A stretch of DNA of 64,000 bases from SZUA-309 sp050185825 (GTDB taxonomy: Bacteria > Pseudomonadota > Gammaproteobacteria > Pseudomonadales > Azotimanducaceae): the NCBI GenBank assembly GCA_050185825.1, contig JBFWZA010000010.1, forward strand, positions 158,434-222,433. Direction: 5' to 3'. The position numbers and the translations under genes were made by a program. Below are positions 17,308-25,853 of the stretch, piece by piece. Under the pieces are notes generated by a model. It made no database searches. It was not told the origin of the DNA and worked only from the letters and a program-made list of their open reading frames with translations. How positions within the stretch are numbered: the stretch's first letter is position 1; each line of letters starts with the position of its first letter.

Positions 17308-18840
17308 TCAGGCGATGTCCGAGTACAGAACTACCTGCGCCTTGCCGTGCTGCTTGGCGTACTTCAACGCCTCGTCCGCTGCCTGGAGCAGCTGCTGCCC
17401 CGTGAACTCGCGCGAGCCGTCGAACGTGGCAAGGCCGATGGAGATGTGCAGCTCCACCTGGTTGCCATCCACCTCGTGACGGGTGGTGTTGAAGGCATTG
17501 AGTATTCTGTTGCAGACAACGAGCGCGTTCTCCGAGCTTTCGCCGCCGAGCAGCAGCACGAACTCGTCACCGCCGAACCGGGACAGCGCGTCGTTCTCGC
17601 GGATCTGCCGTGACAGCAGCCGGGCAGTGCTGCGCAGAATCTCGTCTCCCGCGCTGTGGCTGTAGGTATCGTTGACGGCCTTGAATCCATCCAGATCCAT
17701 GAATGCGAGGCTCAAGGGAAACTCGAGCTTCCGTGCCCTCGACACCCACTCCGCCAGATGTTTTTCCATGAAGTCCCGGTTCTTCAGCCCGGTGAGCTTG
17801 TCGGTGTGGTTGGCCTGCTCGAGGGACTGAGCGCGGTTGCCCAGCGAATCGATCTCCTGCTGCAGGGCGGAGATCTCCCGCCGCGCGGAGAGGCTCACGT
17901 CGGTGAGCAGTTTGCGGGCCCGGTCCAGAATGTCAGCGGCGATCTCCACATCCATGATGTCCATGCCGAACTGGCTTTCCACATCCGGTATGCGCTGCTC
18001 CACCTTGCTCAGCACGCCGAACGTGGCCTGCTCGTCGAGGCCCATACGGTCCTGCATCATGACGCTGAACGCCGCGATCCCCGACTCGCCGGGATCCGTG
18101 AGCAGGATGTCCGACAGCCGGCTCGCGACGCTCACACAGTCGACGAAGCGCTGCACCTCCGGCGCCACGTCCGCGGCAGAGGCGTCGTGACTGAAGCGCA
18201 CGGCAGCGCAGATGATTTCAGGCAGAGACCACTTCTCCAGCAGCCAGGCGCCGATCCAGGCGTGATCCACGCCCAGCACCTCGGCCTCCTGCTTCGCGAG
18301 CGCCGCATGGATCTTCGGGTTCTCGAAGCTCTGGTACTGCTCGGGCATCAGCTTGTCCAGCACCTGCAGACCGATGTCCTGCAGCAGACCGGCCAGAAAC
18401 AGCTCCTCGATGTTCTCGGCGCCGATGGCGACACCGATCTCGCGGGCACCGATGGCCGTCAGCAGCGAACGCTTCCAGTAGTGCACCAGATCGATGCCGC
18501 CGCCTTTGTTCTTGCGCAGCGTGTTCACGAGCGAGAAAGACAGCGCCAGCGTCATCGCCGCGGCCTGACCCAGGGTCAGCAGCGCCTGAGCCAGGTTCGT
18601 CACCTCACGACGCCTCGCATACATGGCCGAATTCGCCGTCTTGAGGATCTTCGCCACCAGCGCCGGATCCTTGGTGAGCTCGTCCATCAGCTCCTTGATG
18701 TCGGACTCCGGATCCCGAAGCAGCTCGATGATCCGCGTGACGATGTCTGGCGGGCTTGGCAGGTCGTCCATTTTCTCGAGCTGGACGAGCAGGTTCGACA
18801 GTGATTCTTCGGTTGTGCGGTTACTCGCAGGTGTCTGCAT
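17308..18840 (-). CDS. HDOD-GGDEF protein, probable diguanylate cyclase heading the pel operon
   Basis: The protein has 510 residues. An HDOD domain (about 20-230: LPSPPDIVTRIIELL, DPALVAKILKTANSAMY, GLLQDIGLQVLDKL) is followed by a helical linker (320-345) and a GGDEF domain with an intact FGGDEF active site (GGDEF at 423-427). A product-inhibition site R414-E-N-D417 lies exactly five residues before GGDEF. All this indicates an active, feedback-controlled c-di-GMP synthase. No signal peptide or membrane segment is visible, so it should be cytosolic. It lies 23 bases upstream of pelA on the same strand. The inferred job is to provide c-di-GMP for PelD; the HDOD input is unknown. Confidence 0.88.
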   Translation of the reverse strand: MQTPASNRTTEESLSNLLVQLEKMDDLPSPPDIVTRIIELLRDPESDIKELMDELTKDPALVAKILKTANSAMYARRREVTNLAQALLTLGQAAAMTLALSFSLVNTLRKNKGGGIDLVHYWKRSLLTAIGAREIGVAIGAENIEELFLAGLLQDIGLQVLDKLMPEQYQSFENPKIHAALAKQEAEVLGVDHAWIGAWLLEKWSLPEIICAAVRFSHDASAADVAPEVQRFVDCVSVASRLSDILLTDPGESGIAAFSVMMQDRMGLDEQATFGVLSKVEQRIPDVESQFGMDIMDVEIAADILDRARKLLTDVSLSARREISALQQEIDSLGNRAQSLEQANHTDKLTGLKNRDFMEKHLAEWVSRARKLEFPLSLAFMDLDGFKAVNDTYSHSAGDEILRSTARLLSRQIRENDALSRFGGDEFVLLLGGESSENALVVCNRILNAFNTTRHEVDGNQVELHISIGLATFDGSREFTGQQLLQAADEALKYAKQHGKAQVVLYSDIA

Positions 18841-18914
18841 CCTTGCAATGGCCTTGTTCTCGGTTTCTTTTCACAAACACGGAGCCGGGGGGCAGTGCGC
18901 CCCACCCCCGACAA

Positions 18915-18930
18915 CGTGACCTCGTTCACA
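18915..18930. promoter_or_regulatory. Crp/Vfr-like site upstream of the HDOD-GGDEF/pel operon
   Basis: CGTGA (18915-18919), six bases, then TCACA (18926-18930) matches the Crp consensus TGTGA-N6-TCACA except for the first base. It lies 75 bases upstream of the 18840 start, in the 277-base divergent gap 18841-19117. A short GGGGC/GCCCC hairpin at 18889-18903 lies between it and the gene. A site for a cAMP-responsive regulator is plausible but untested. Confidence 0.4.
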
Positions 18931-19117
18931 CTGTGACAACCGGGGCGTGCCTGACGGAGCTACCGGTCGCCTTTCCGCTCTATCGGCCGCAGACCCGCCT
19001 TCTTGACCCTCAGGAACGGGACACCCGTCACAACTCCACAACCTGCTCAAAAGGCTTTTTATCGGCGTCCAGGCACAGGTAGGATCGGAGGTCGGCAAAG
19101 CGGGCGGGGGAAGGCAC

Positions 19118-19489
19118 GTGACACGCAGACTGACAACCGGGCTGGCACTGGCGGCAGGCCTGTGTCTGCTGGCAGCACAGACACTGGCAGCACACCACCT
19201 CAACGGCACCTGGAAGCTCGACGTGGTGCTGGGCGACGCCCAGGGCGGCACAGCGACCGTTACGCTCGCGGAGCGGGCGGGCGGGAAGCTGGAAGGCACC
19301 TACACCGGCGCCGTGGGATCCGATCTGGCGGTGACCGGCACGGTGGATGCCGCCCACGTGGTCTTCGGCTTCGACTCTCCCGTCGGCAGGGTCACCTTCG
19401 ACGGCACGTATGCGGAGGGCCGGCTCAGCGGTACCGCCGACTACGGCATGGGCGGCAAGGGAACCTTCAGCGGCGGAAAATCGCCTTGA
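19118..19489 (+). CDS. Small secreted beta-rich protein, unknown function
   Basis: The protein has 123 residues from GTG 19118, with GGGGGAAGG close upstream. A signal peptide (GLALAAGLCLLAAQTLAAHH) is followed by about 100 residues of glycine-rich beta pattern: LNGTWKLDVVLGDAQGGTAT, GGKLEGTYTGAVGSDLAVTG and GRVTFDGTYAEGRLSGTADY. The G-x-W-x and L-x-G-T-Y repeats resemble small periplasmic proteins with a lipocalin-like or up-and-down beta sheet, but I do not name a family. It ends 5 bases before the MFS gene start, so the two are likely co-transcribed. Confidence 0.65.
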   Translation: MTRRLTTGLALAAGLCLLAAQTLAAHHLNGTWKLDVVLGDAQGGTATVTLAERAGGKLEGTYTGAVGSDLAVTGTVDAAHVVFGFDSPVGRVTFDGTYAEGRLSGTADYGMGGKGTFSGGKSP

Positions 19490-19494
19490 GCGTG

Positions 19495-20988
19495 ATGCCG
19501 GCAGGCGCCGGCTCCGTCGCACCCCCCATCGAAAGGCAGCCCATCTTCTGGTTCTACGGCTGCGCGTCCATCGCCTATGGCATCAAGGACAACGCCTTCA
19601 GCTACCTGCTGCTGATCTTCTCCACCCAGGTGCTGGGCGTGCCGGGTTACCTGGCCTCCATCGCCCTGGCCATCGCCATGCTCTGGGACGCGGTCTCCGA
19701 CCTGCTGCTCGGCCACTGGTCCGACAAGACAAGCTCGCGCCTGGGCCGTCGGCATCCCTTCATGTACGCCGCGCTTCTCATCCTGCCGGCCAGCTTCTAT
19801 GCCCTGTTCAACCCGGTGATCGAGCTCGATCCGGACACGGCCTTCTGGTACGTGCTGGTGCTGGCGCTGCTCATCCGCACCGGCACCACCCTGTTCGAGG
19901 TGCCTTCCACCGCCCTGCTGCCGGACATGGAGCAGGACTACGACCGGCGCAACAAGTGGCTGGCGCTTCGGCACGGCTTCGGCTGGTACGGCGGCAACGG
20001 CATTCACACCATCAACTTCTTCTTCTGGGTAGGCGCCTACGGGGTGACGGTGGGCACCGGCTACGCGATCTACGGGACAGTCGGTGCGCTGGTCATCGCC
20101 GCCGTGATTCTGGTCTCCGCGCTCGGCACTCAGAAGGTGGCCGCGTCGCTGCCGAGGCCGAAGGACACCTTCCGGCTCCGGGAGATCACCCGGGAGATCC
20201 GGCAGATATTCCAGTCACTCTCCAACGCGAACTTCGCGGCGCTGTTCTTCTTCGGGCTCACCGCCGGTGTGGCTGCGGGTCTCGGCGCCGCGCTCTATCT
20301 GTACAACACCACCTACTTCTTCGGCTTTTCCGGTGCGCAGATCGCCACCACGGGTGTCTTCGTGCTGATCTCACCGCTGGTTGCCTACTGGGCCGCCCCC
20401 CACTTCGCCTTCAGCCACGGCAAGAAGAAGGTCGCCATCGGCTTCCTGCTCGCCAGGCTCGCGCTCTACCCTGTTCCGTACGTGCTCGTGCTCACCGGAT
20501 TCTGGCCGCCGCTCGGCAGCTGGACCAGCCTCGGCATCTACTCTGTTTTCATCGTGCTGGAGGTGATCGGCCTGGTCGTCGGTGGCGTGCTGCTGGACTC
20601 GATGATGGCAGACGTGGTCGAGGACAGCGAGGTCACCACAGAACGGCGCTCGGAAGGGCTCTTCTTCGCCGCCCGCAGCTTCGCCGGCAAGATGGTCTCG
20701 GCCGGCGGCATCATCGGCGCCGGTGCCATCGTCTCGCTGGTCGGTCTGGACACGATCAAGAGCTTCGATCAGGTGACGATGGAAGTGCGCTTCGATCTCG
20801 CCATGCTGTTCCTGCCGGCCTACATCGGCATCGTGCTGCTTGCGCTGGCCATCGTCTCGCGCTACCGCATCGACCGGGTCGGCCACGCAGCCAACCTGCA
20901 CACCCTCTCCGGTCGCGAATCGAAGGACGCCATCGAGCTGGCCGCCACCTCCGCCGCGAAGCGCAACCAGCAGGAAGGCATGGCCTGA
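19495..20988 (+). CDS. MFS transporter of the glycoside-pentoside-hexuronide symporter type
   Basis: The protein has 497 residues. The ATG at 19495 is chosen just after the preceding stop; the longer upstream open frame only overlaps the previous gene. Twelve hydrophobic segments are visible. Cation-symporter landmarks include IAYGIKDNAFSYLLLIF, AMLWDAVSDLLLGHWSDKT followed by GRRHPFMY, and a second-half LLDSMMADVVEDSEVTTERR. The DxxxD region and GRR(H/R)P loop are typical of the GPH (MelB-like) family. The substrate could be a sugar or, given the neighbours, a carbon source taken up by the TonB-dependent receptor downstream; this is inference. Confidence 0.8.
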   Translation: MPAGAGSVAPPIERQPIFWFYGCASIAYGIKDNAFSYLLLIFSTQVLGVPGYLASIALAIAMLWDAVSDLLLGHWSDKTSSRLGRRHPFMYAALLILPASFYALFNPVIELDPDTAFWYVLVLALLIRTGTTLFEVPSTALLPDMEQDYDRRNKWLALRHGFGWYGGNGIHTINFFFWVGAYGVTVGTGYAIYGTVGALVIAAVILVSALGTQKVAASLPRPKDTFRLREITREIRQIFQSLSNANFAALFFFGLTAGVAAGLGAALYLYNTTYFFGFSGAQIATTGVFVLISPLVAYWAAPHFAFSHGKKKVAIGFLLARLALYPVPYVLVLTGFWPPLGSWTSLGIYSVFIVLEVIGLVVGGVLLDSMMADVVEDSEVTTERRSEGLFFAARSFAGKMVSAGGIIGAGAIVSLVGLDTIKSFDQVTMEVRFDLAMLFLPAYIGIVLLALAIVSRYRIDRVGHAANLHTLSGRESKDAIELAATSAAKRNQQEGMA

Positions 20989-21010
20989 CACTTAGCCTAC
21001 GGAGACTCAC

Positions 21011-21736
21011 ATGACCCACGCATCCGGCTTCACACCCACTCCGGGCGCCAAGATGATGTTTCTGATCCGGCGCCGTCCCCGCGTTTCCCGCGAGGAGCTC
21101 ATCGCGCACTGGTTCGCCAACCACATGCCCGGCGTGATCCAGCGTCAGGCGCTTCAGGCCAGCGCCGGCAAGCCGGCGGCCTGGCGCTACATCGGCACCC
21201 TCTACGACGCGGCGCCGGAGAACGTCTGGGACGGCGTGGCACAGCTCTGGTTCGACGAGCCCATGGCCATGCCGAAGGAGCCATTCGGTACTCATCCGGC
21301 AGACAGCTTCCAGGAAAAGGCCGAACCCTACCTGCCCTGGGCCACCACGGAGTACGTGGTGCTGAACGGCGAGCTGCCGGTGACGCCGCTCACCCTGAAT
21401 CCGCCCTTTCCCACCACGCGCTCCGGCTTCCTGAAGCTGACCTCGCTGGTGACCGCCAGACCCGGTATCGACCACCATGCGCTGTGCCGGCAGTGGCTGG
21501 ACGTTCACGCACCGATCTCCGCCTCCGTGATACGGAAGCACGGCGGCTTCCGTTACGTGCTGAGCCTCAGTCGGGACCCGGAGAATGCGCCGTACGCAGG
21601 GATGGCAGAGCTCTACTTCGAGACGCTGGACGCCTGGCGCGCCTGCGCTGCCGAGCTGACAGCGGACGGCATGGAGGCTTTCATCGAGCGGTCGGACTTC
21701 TACACTGCCGGTACCGAGATGGTGGGCATCCCCTGA
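21011..21736 (+). CDS. EthD-like protein with two ferredoxin-like repeats
   Basis: The protein has 241 residues, with GGAG 6 bases before the ATG. The N-terminal half (MMFLIRRRPRVSREELIAHW, FANHMPGVI) and C-terminal half (FLKLTSLVTARPGIDHHALC, RQWLDVHAPISASVIRK) repeat the same pattern of a strand, a helix with an H-W pair and a second strand. This is the dimeric alpha-beta barrel fold of EthD-domain proteins, duplicated in one chain. EthD proteins accompany degradation operons; their biochemical role is poorly defined. It follows the MFS gene by 22 bases, and the TonB-dependent receptor gene starts 75 bases later. Confidence 0.7.
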   Translation: MTHASGFTPTPGAKMMFLIRRRPRVSREELIAHWFANHMPGVIQRQALQASAGKPAAWRYIGTLYDAAPENVWDGVAQLWFDEPMAMPKEPFGTHPADSFQEKAEPYLPWATTEYVVLNGELPVTPLTLNPPFPTTRSGFLKLTSLVTARPGIDHHALCRQWLDVHAPISASVIRKHGGFRYVLSLSRDPENAPYAGMAELYFETLDAWRACAAELTADGMEAFIERSDFYTAGTEMVGIP

Positions 21737-21811
21737 GGCGTCCGCTCCGACGTTGGAGTTTCCCCGATCACGCGAGTAGAGTCCCCGGTCGAGGAAGGCT
21801 GGAGAACCCGC

Positions 21812-24121
21812 ATGCGCAATCCGATCCCTGCAGCCGGGACGGCTGCCCTGCTGCTGCTCGCACCTGTGCACGCCGTCGCCGCCGATGCGCTCATCGAGGA
21901 GATCATCGTCACCGCGCAGAAGCGCGAACAGGCGCTGGACGACACCCCGATCTCGGTCACGGCTTTCAGCGGTAGAGCCATCGAGGAGCTCGGCTTCCGG
22001 CAGTCCGTGGACATCACCGCGCAGACGCCGAACTTCAACGTCGGCTATCCGAACGGGGACACCGGCGTGCCGGCACTGTTCATCCGCGGCGTGGGTCTGA
22101 ACGACTTCGCCGTGCTGAACCAGGGGCCTATCGCCTCCTACGTGGACGAGGTCTACATCGCCTCCAACGCCGCACAGATCTTCCAGCTCCTCGACGTGGA
22201 ACGGGTCGAGGTCCTGCGCGGCCCCCAGGGGACACTCTATGGCCGCAACGCCACGGGCGGCGCGGTCAACTACTACGCCCGCCGGCCCGGCGAGGAATGG
22301 AACGGCTGGGGTCGCGCCAGCGTAGGCGAGTGGAACTCCACCAAGTTCGAAGGCGCCGTGGGCGGCCCGATCAGCGACAGCATCGGCATCCGGGCAGCCA
22401 TTCTCAAAACCGATTCGGACGGCTGGATGAAGAACCGGTTCACCGGTCACGATCAGCAGGGTGTGGACGAGCTGGCCTGGCGGGTGCTCTTCGAGATCGC
22501 TCCGAGCGACACCTTCGACGTCCTGCTGAACGTGCACGGTGGCGAGACGAAGTCCGATTCCGTGCAGTACCGTCACCTCGGCACCTGGCCGGAGGCCTTC
22601 TGGTTCGACGACAACTGCTCCGACTCGGAGATCATGGCGCTCGGCTGCGTGGACATCACGGGCTACAACGAGCAGCAGGACTACATCAACCCGATCACGG
22701 GGGAAGAAGCCTCCGCGGTGCCAGGCTACTCGGAAGGTAATTACGACTTCGAGGACAAGAACGACTCCTCTTTCTGGGGCGTGTCGCTGCATCTCGACTG
22801 GGACATCGGCAATGATCTGACCCTCACCTCCATCACCGGCTACGACGAGGTGGACGACGCCCGCCCCGAGGAGACCGATGCGAGCCCGGCCGACGTGCTC
22901 ACCGGCGTGCTGGGGGTGGAGCAGGACACGTTCTCCCAGGAGCTGCGCCTCTCCCAGCAGAAGGAGCGCTGGAACTGGCTGGCCGGCGTCTACTATCTGA
23001 ACGATCAGGCGGACGACCGGACCTCGTTCGACCTGCTGCGGCTGCTGCGCCCGGCTTACGTAGGCGTGGATGATCCGGCGATCTGCGGTCCGCTCGTGCC
23101 GGCGGGGAACCCCACCGGATTCTGCCCGGACGAGTTCGTGTTCGAGCAGATCTCCGGCACCCGCCAGGAGATCGAGAGCTTCGCCATCTACGGCGACGCC
23201 AGCTTCGATCTCTCCGAGGCCTGGCGGCTCTCCCTGGGGCTGCGGTACACCGACGAGCAGGTGAAGCACAACGCGGCGTTCTTCTTCGACGAGCCCGCCG
23301 CCGGCAGCCCGCTGCTCACCGCCACGGACGAGAAGACGAGCTTCGACAACGTGTCCGGCCGAGCGGTGCTCGACTGGCGACTCAACGAGGACGTCCTGCT
23401 CTACGGCAGCGTTTCCACAGGCTTCAAGGCCGGCGGCATCCAGAGCACCACGGACGGCAGTTTCCCCTACGACGAAGAAGATCTGATCAGCTACGAGGCA
23501 GGATTCAAGACCACCCTCGCCGAAGGCACCATGCGGCTCAACGGTGCGGTATTCTTCTACGATTACAGCGACCTGCAGGTGTTTCAGTTCGTCAACATCG
23601 GCAACCCACCGACCCCGATCTCGCTGCTCACCAACGCCTCCGATGCGGAGATCTTCGGTGCCGAGCTCGAGTTCCAGTGGGTTCCCGTGGAAAACATCTA
23701 TCTCAACATGGGGCTTGGTCTGCTGGACACGGAGTACAAGGACTTCGTCGATGACCTGGGCAACGATTTTTCCGGCAACAAGATCACCCTGGCGCCCGAC
23801 GTGAGCTTCAACGGCCTGGCTCAGTGGGATATCCCGGTGAGCTTCGGCATGTTCACACTCCAGGTCGACTGGAGCTATCAGGACAAGGTGTACTTCGACT
23901 CGCTGAACAACGAGCTCCTGAGCCAGGGCAGCTACTGGCTGTGGAACGGCCGCGTCGCCTGGACCTCCACAGACGACCGCTGGGAGATCGCCGGCTGGGG
24001 ACGCAACCTCGGTGACGAGCAGTACCTGTCCTACGCCTTCGACCTCTCCTTCTTCGGTTTCCACGAGCAGATGCTCGGCACGCCAAGAATGTACGGCGTC
24101 GAGGTCACGTACCGACGATGA
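21812..24121 (+). CDS. TonB-dependent outer-membrane receptor
   Basis: The protein has 769 residues. A signal peptide (AGTAALLLLAPVHAVAA) is followed by the TonB box region IEEIIVTAQKREQ and a plug domain (DDTPISVTAFSG; FIRGVGLNDF; VERVEVLRGPQGTLYGRNAT; GGAVNYYARRP). The barrel has repeating aromatic strands and a C-terminal strand ending VEVTYRR. The plug motifs are those of the Gammaproteobacteria/sphingomonad receptor family often linked to uptake of aromatic, steroid-like or plant-derived compounds rather than a classical siderophore receptor. The substrate is unknown. Its stop overlaps the next start (ATGA), so the cytochrome gene is coupled to it. Confidence 0.92.
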   Translation: MRNPIPAAGTAALLLLAPVHAVAADALIEEIIVTAQKREQALDDTPISVTAFSGRAIEELGFRQSVDITAQTPNFNVGYPNGDTGVPALFIRGVGLNDFAVLNQGPIASYVDEVYIASNAAQIFQLLDVERVEVLRGPQGTLYGRNATGGAVNYYARRPGEEWNGWGRASVGEWNSTKFEGAVGGPISDSIGIRAAILKTDSDGWMKNRFTGHDQQGVDELAWRVLFEIAPSDTFDVLLNVHGGETKSDSVQYRHLGTWPEAFWFDDNCSDSEIMALGCVDITGYNEQQDYINPITGEEASAVPGYSEGNYDFEDKNDSSFWGVSLHLDWDIGNDLTLTSITGYDEVDDARPEETDASPADVLTGVLGVEQDTFSQELRLSQQKERWNWLAGVYYLNDQADDRTSFDLLRLLRPAYVGVDDPAICGPLVPAGNPTGFCPDEFVFEQISGTRQEIESFAIYGDASFDLSEAWRLSLGLRYTDEQVKHNAAFFFDEPAAGSPLLTATDEKTSFDNVSGRAVLDWRLNEDVLLYGSVSTGFKAGGIQSTTDGSFPYDEEDLISYEAGFKTTLAEGTMRLNGAVFFYDYSDLQVFQFVNIGNPPTPISLLTNASDAEIFGAELEFQWVPVENIYLNMGLGLLDTEYKDFVDDLGNDFSGNKITLAPDVSFNGLAQWDIPVSFGMFTLQVDWSYQDKVYFDSLNNELLSQGSYWLWNGRVAWTSTDDRWEIAGWGRNLGDEQYLSYAFDLSFFGFHEQMLGTPRMYGVEVTYRR

Positions 24122-24492
24122 GGACTCCGCTGATACTCGCCTTCGTGCTGCTGGTCGGCTGCGACGCCGGGCCCGCGGACTCTCCCCCACCGGCTGCCTC
24201 CTCAGATACGGCGGTTTCCGCAGATACGGCAGGAGACGTCGCCGCCGCGCCGTCACCGGAACAGATGGCGCAATGGACGCGAAACTGCGCGCTCTGCCAC
24301 GTGCGCGGCGAGGGCGGTGCGCCAGTGCTCGGTGACCAGGCGGAATGGGCCGTGCGCGCCGCCAAGGGCGAAGACGTACTGCTCGCCCACACGCTGGAAG
24401 GGTTCAACAACATGCCACCTCTCGGCTACTGCATGGACTGCGAGGCAGACGATTTCCGGACCCTCATCCGGTTCATGGGGGGTGAGCGATGA
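24118..24492 (+). CDS. Lipoprotein c-type cytochrome (cytochrome c5-like)
   Basis: The protein has 124 residues. Lipobox LVGC near residue 15 implies a lipid anchor. An Ala/Pro-rich linker follows, then a single heme-binding C-A-L-C-H. The likely axial methionine lies in NNMPPLG, followed by CMDC, the extra cysteine pair seen in cytochrome c5 relatives. It overlaps the receptor gene before it and the oxidase gene after it by 4 bases each. The tight coupling suggests it accepts electrons from the exported FAD oxidase encoded next; that pairing is inference. Confidence 0.85.
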   Translation: MRTPLILAFVLLVGCDAGPADSPPPAASSDTAVSADTAGDVAAAPSPEQMAQWTRNCALCHVRGEGGAPVLGDQAEWAVRAAKGEDVLLAHTLEGFNNMPPLGYCMDCEADDFRTLIRFMGGER

Positions 24493-25835
24493 TTTCCCGC
24501 CGTACCTTCCTGGCCGGCAGCGCCCTGACGGGACTCTACGCCCTCGGCAGCCCCGCCCTGGCGGCAGGCACACCCTGGCGGAACTGGTCCGGCGCCCTGC
24601 TGGCGCATCCCGCCGGTCGCGTTGCACCGGCATCCGAGGCGGAGCTGATCGCCTGGCTCGCCGCCACGCAGGGCCCCATCCGCCCCGTCGGCGCCGGCCA
24701 TTCCTTCACCCCGCTGGTGCCCACGGACGGCCATCTGATCGTGCTCGACCGCATGGCGGGGCTGGTGTCTCACAATGCGGAGCGCCTGCAGGCCACCTTC
24801 GGCGCCGGCACGCGGCTGTCGAGTATCGGGCCGGCGCTCGAGGCGGTGGGCCAGGGGCCACTGATCCTGCCGGACATCGACCGGCAGACCCTGGCCGGTG
24901 CCATCTCCACCGGCACCCACGGCACCGGGCTGACGCTGCACTCGCTGTCCGGCAACGTCGCGCACCTGAAGCTGGTGACCGCTGCAGGCAAGGTCGTGGA
25001 GGCGAGTGAAACCCTCGATGCGGATTTCTTCCGCGCCGCCTGCGTGAGCGTCGGGGCGCTCGGCATCATCACCGAGGTGACGCTGCAGAACCGGCCGGCC
25101 TACCGGCTCAAGGCCCGGAACTGGGCGCAGCGCATCGACGAGGTGCTGGAGGATTTCGAGGCGTCCGCCGCCGCACACCGGCACTTCGAGATGTTTCCGC
25201 TCACCCATTCGGACTACGCACTGGTGCTCGCCATCGACGAGACCGACGAGCCCGTCGACAACCCGCCCCTCTCGCCCGAGGAGGAAGCGGCGTTCGGCGA
25301 GGCCATGAAGGGCTGGATGGCCATCCCGCCCGGCGAGCGGCGGCCACTGATCAACGGTCTGGCGGAGCAGATCGAACCCTCGGTGGCCGTGGACGCCTCC
25401 TATCGCATCCTCTCGAACATCCGCAACAACCGCTTCAACGAGATGGAGTACGCCGTGCCCCGCGAGGTGGGCGCGCAGTGCGTGCGGGAGGTGCTGGACA
25501 CCATCGCCCGGAACGAGATCGACGTGGTGTTTCCGCTGGAATACCGCTACGTGCGCGGCGACGATCTCTGGCTGTCCATGGACGAGGGTGGCGACCGGGC
25601 GGCGATATCCGTACACCGCACCGCCTCGGCAGACTACCGGCCGCTGTTCGAAGCCGTGGAGCCCATCTTTTGGAAGTACGGCGGCCGGCCGCACTGGGGC
25701 AAGGTGCACAGCCTGGGGTGCGCCGAGCTGACCAAGCTCTATCCGCGATTCGAGGACTTCCGGGCGCTGCGCGCGGAGCTGGATCCGGCGGGCCGGCTGC
25801 TGAATGCGCACCTCAGGAAACTGTTCGATGCCTGA
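24489..25835 (+). CDS. Tat-exported FAD-linked oxidoreductase (D-arabinono-1,4-lactone/alditol oxidase type)
   Basis: The protein has 448 residues. It begins SRRTFLAGSAL, a twin-arginine signal, so it folds with cofactor before export. The FAD-binding domain has VGAGHSFTPLV, whose histidine is the usual covalent FAD attachment site in this family, and GAISTGTHGTGL. The C-terminal catalytic domain has EYRYVRGDDLWL, then RPHWGKVHSL, typical of sugar-acid lactone and alditol oxidases. The expected reaction is oxidation of a polyol or lactone; here the electron acceptor may be the coupled cytochrome rather than oxygen. The substrate is unknown. It is followed after 18 bases by another exported protein. 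Confidence 0.85.
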   Translation: MISRRTFLAGSALTGLYALGSPALAAGTPWRNWSGALLAHPAGRVAPASEAELIAWLAATQGPIRPVGAGHSFTPLVPTDGHLIVLDRMAGLVSHNAERLQATFGAGTRLSSIGPALEAVGQGPLILPDIDRQTLAGAISTGTHGTGLTLHSLSGNVAHLKLVTAAGKVVEASETLDADFFRAACVSVGALGIITEVTLQNRPAYRLKARNWAQRIDEVLEDFEASAAAHRHFEMFPLTHSDYALVLAIDETDEPVDNPPLSPEEEAAFGEAMKGWMAIPPGERRPLINGLAEQIEPSVAVDASYRILSNIRNNRFNEMEYAVPREVGAQCVREVLDTIARNEIDVVFPLEYRYVRGDDLWLSMDEGGDRAAISVHRTASADYRPLFEAVEPIFWKYGGRPHWGKVHSLGCAELTKLYPRFEDFRALRAELDPAGRLLNAHLRKLFDA

Positions 25836-25853
25836 CGCACACGCAGGTCACCG

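Noticed and set aside
20756..24256. A 1166-codon open frame on the minus strand across the TonB-dependent receptor region
   Set aside because: It is antisense to a clear receptor, cytochrome and EthD-like gene, and its translation has no recognisable domain. Long antisense frames are common at this GC content.
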